Source: Lachnospiraceae bacterium (lineage in GTDB: Bacteria; Bacillota; Clostridia; Lachnospirales; Lachnospiraceae). Taken from it: 64,000 nt of DNA. Positions within the stretch are counted from its first letter, which is position 1. Every line of letters starts with the position of its first letter. The DNA is taken from assembly GCA_021770755.1 (NCBI GenBank), contig JAETQI010000032.1, positions 45,921-109,920 of the forward strand. Reading direction: 5' to 3'. The translations under genes and the position numbers were made by a program. Under the pieces are notes generated by a model, which was not told the DNA's origin, searched no databases, and saw nothing but the letters and a program-made list of their open reading frames with translations. Shown here in pieces: positions 62,465 to 64,000 of this stretch.

Positions 62465-63827
62465 GTGAAAAGAATCGTAAAAGCAACACTCATATCGTTA
62501 GGGATTTCTATATTTTATATGGTACTGTCGTCCGTGCTGACGATCACGGAAGATTTCCTGCAGCTCTCGCTGCGTACATGGGTCGATGTCCTGGGAAAGG
62601 TCATGACGGCTTTGGTTACGCCGCTGCTTGTGGTCGTCACGCTGGCAGTCTGGATCCATAAAAGGGAGCGGATCCATTCTGTGATCAGGGGGATCCTGAC
62701 TTTGACCGCGGGGGCGGGGTATCTGTTCTGGGCATACTGGACGATCCTGTTCATCGCCCTGGGCGTGCAGGAGGAGCGGATGCTCGCGCCCGGCCTGCTG
62801 GTGACAAACGAGTCGGGGTTTCTCAGTAAATCGCAATATGTATATTACCGCCCGGTTGCCGTGTTCTTCAAGACGCCGACAGAGCTTACGGATGAGATCA
62901 GACAGGAATATCTGGAAAGGAAGTACAACAGGGAATTTGTGACAGATGTGTCAGGAAGCGGTTTTCTGTGCGACAAAGAATTTCCTGAGGTGAAGGTGTC
63001 TGTCTATCTGGGCGGGATGGCATTAAATGACGATTATGTGCGGCAGATGACTCTCAGATATCTATCCGAGAGCTGTGATGCGCTCGGAATAAAGCGCGGC
63101 CATCATATCACGCAGGATCATAGCGGCAGGGAGGACTTGTTTTATCTGGAACTGGACGGCGAGGACGACATACAGGCGCTGGCGGGGGATCTTTCCCGGA
63201 TGATCAGCTACTGTGTGGAGCATACGGAATTGTTTGAGACGTATTATGGAAATGTCGGTGTGTCGGCCTGTGAGGGGGGGGCATGAGATCACATTCACGC
63301 TCCCTTTCGGAAAGCTGCAGTGGTGGGACGAAGGCGAGGATTATTACCGCAGTCCTGACCATGTGGCAAGGATCGTTGCGGAAAAATATGCGTATGTGAC
63401 AGAGCAGTACGCACGGGCGGATGAGCGGGCGCAGCAAGCCCGCGAGGAGGAATCAGAGATCCAGGAACAGACGTCTTTGACAGAGCCGCAGGAGGACTCT
63501 GTGGAAGAAGCCGCACAAGCGCTGTACGATGCGGTTCTGGCGGATGAGGGATTTACCTATCGCGCTGATTACAATGCGAAGGGCAATTTTTATGTCGATC
63601 TGGGGGAAAAGGAGGGCTTTTTCTACTCGCTGGTGTATGATCACCCTTCTGAAAACGGCGCCTGCGAGCTGTTTGTGCTGTATAAGTTCACGGAGGACAG
63701 TGTCGACCAGTATGTCATTGTCGATATGTATGCGGTGGAGAATGCGACGAAAAAAGTGGTCGCATCGGGGAGAAAGCGCTGGAGTGACGTGGGCACGGAA
63801 GAATATAGGGAAATAACAGAGCGGTAA
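62465..63827 (+). pseudogene. Membrane protein gene split by a frameshift at a G8 run
   Basis: From GTG 62465 (AGGAG upstream) a frame runs to 63286 and encodes three N-terminal membrane segments (about 10-30, 45-67, 75-100) and a soluble part ending VSACEGGA-stop. A second frame continues from there with HEITFTLPFGKLQWWDEGEDYY to 63827. Removing one G from the eight-G run at 63274-63281 joins both into one product of about 453 residues (reading EGGHEITFTL). The gene is therefore either phase-variable, recently broken, or carries a sequencing error. I do not recognise the family. Confidence 0.7.
63274..63281 (+). repeat. G8 homopolymer at the frameshift site
   Basis: Eight consecutive G bases; a length of seven (or ten) would restore a continuous reading frame from 62465 to 63827. 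Confidence 0.9.
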
Positions 63828-64000
63828 AACGCAGAAAATTGAGCAAATTTTGAGATTTCACATCTACACTCTTCTCGGGAATTGTTAAGAAACTGTAAAT
63901 AAATTATTTGATAAACTTATTCTTATTCTGCAGGCACCTTTACAACATAATTTCTTTTTCCTAGTTCATTCAAATATTGAATCGGGAGTGCAAAGAATTC
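63828..64000. other. Right end of the window, no feature seen
   Basis: The last 173 bases are AT-rich and contain no gene, clear promoter or strong hairpin that I can support. Confidence 0.5.

Noticed and set aside
1..64000. tRNA, rRNA or complete insertion sequence
   Set aside because: No cloverleaf sequence, rRNA segment or transposase frame was recognised on either strand by eye.

Overview
The window looks like a chromosome segment of an anaerobic gut-type Firmicute of the class Clostridia, most likely Lachnospiraceae. The evidence is the ireB-ruvX-DUF1292 cassette, a TTG-started RNase J, a type III glutamine synthetase, a NifS-type desulfurase beside a rhodanese-less ThiI, Shine-Dalgarno sites close to AGGAGG, and frequent GTG/TTG starts. 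This placement comes from gene content, not from a database match.

Layout. (1) 1-8917 is housekeeping: the prmA 3' end, rsmE, cysteine desulfurase, thiI, a minus-strand HPr-like gene, mtaB, ireB, ruvX, a DUF1292 gene, RNase J and a short MltG-like protein. (2) 8918-57120 is a glycan island of about 48 kb, much of it clearly AT-rich compared with its flanks. (3) 57121-64000 is housekeeping again: the tRNA-wobble methyltransferase trmR and a U32-family tRNA hydroxylase gene, glnN, a decayed chemotaxis receptor on the minus strand, and a membrane protein gene split at a run of eight G. In Bacillus subtilis the homologues of mltG, trmR and the U32 genes (yrrL, yrrM, yrrN, yrrO) are neighbours, so the island appears to have been inserted into that conserved operon.

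The island starts with a CDP-glycerol-transferase-like GT-B protein and an AAA/PD-(D/E)XK gene. A block that closely resembles part of the Campylobacter jejuni capsule locus follows: a PEP-synthase-like kinase (Cj1418 glutamine-kinase type), a methyltransferase, and an APS-kinase-like protein (Cj1415 CDP-phosphoramidate-kinase type). After a very large sulfotransferase-like protein come gmhA, an hddC-gmhB fusion, hddA and an SDR epimerase, enough to make and modify GDP-D-glycero-alpha-D-manno-heptose. About 30 kb of glycosyltransferases (GT2, GT4, GT8, GT11-like, RgpF-like, WbsX-like), FkbM methyltransferases, WcbI-type acyltransferase candidates, a PAPS-type carbohydrate sulfotransferase, a PIG-L deacetylase and a radical SAM enzyme follow. 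The island ends with cysD and cysNC, which make PAPS. No sulfate-reduction gene is present, so the PAPS probably feeds glycan sulfation.

The most unusual feature is a small Rossmann-like module recurring at the N-terminus, middle or C-terminus of about 16 otherwise unrelated island enzymes. It also occurs as two nearly free-standing, probably membrane-anchored tandem copies (36071-37115). Together with the apparent phosphoramidate branch, the sulfation branch and long poly-G runs, this suggests an undescribed, heavily decorated, possibly phase-variable surface or protein-linked glycan. No flippase, polymerase, ABC exporter or priming transferase was found, so how the glycan is exported or attached is unknown.
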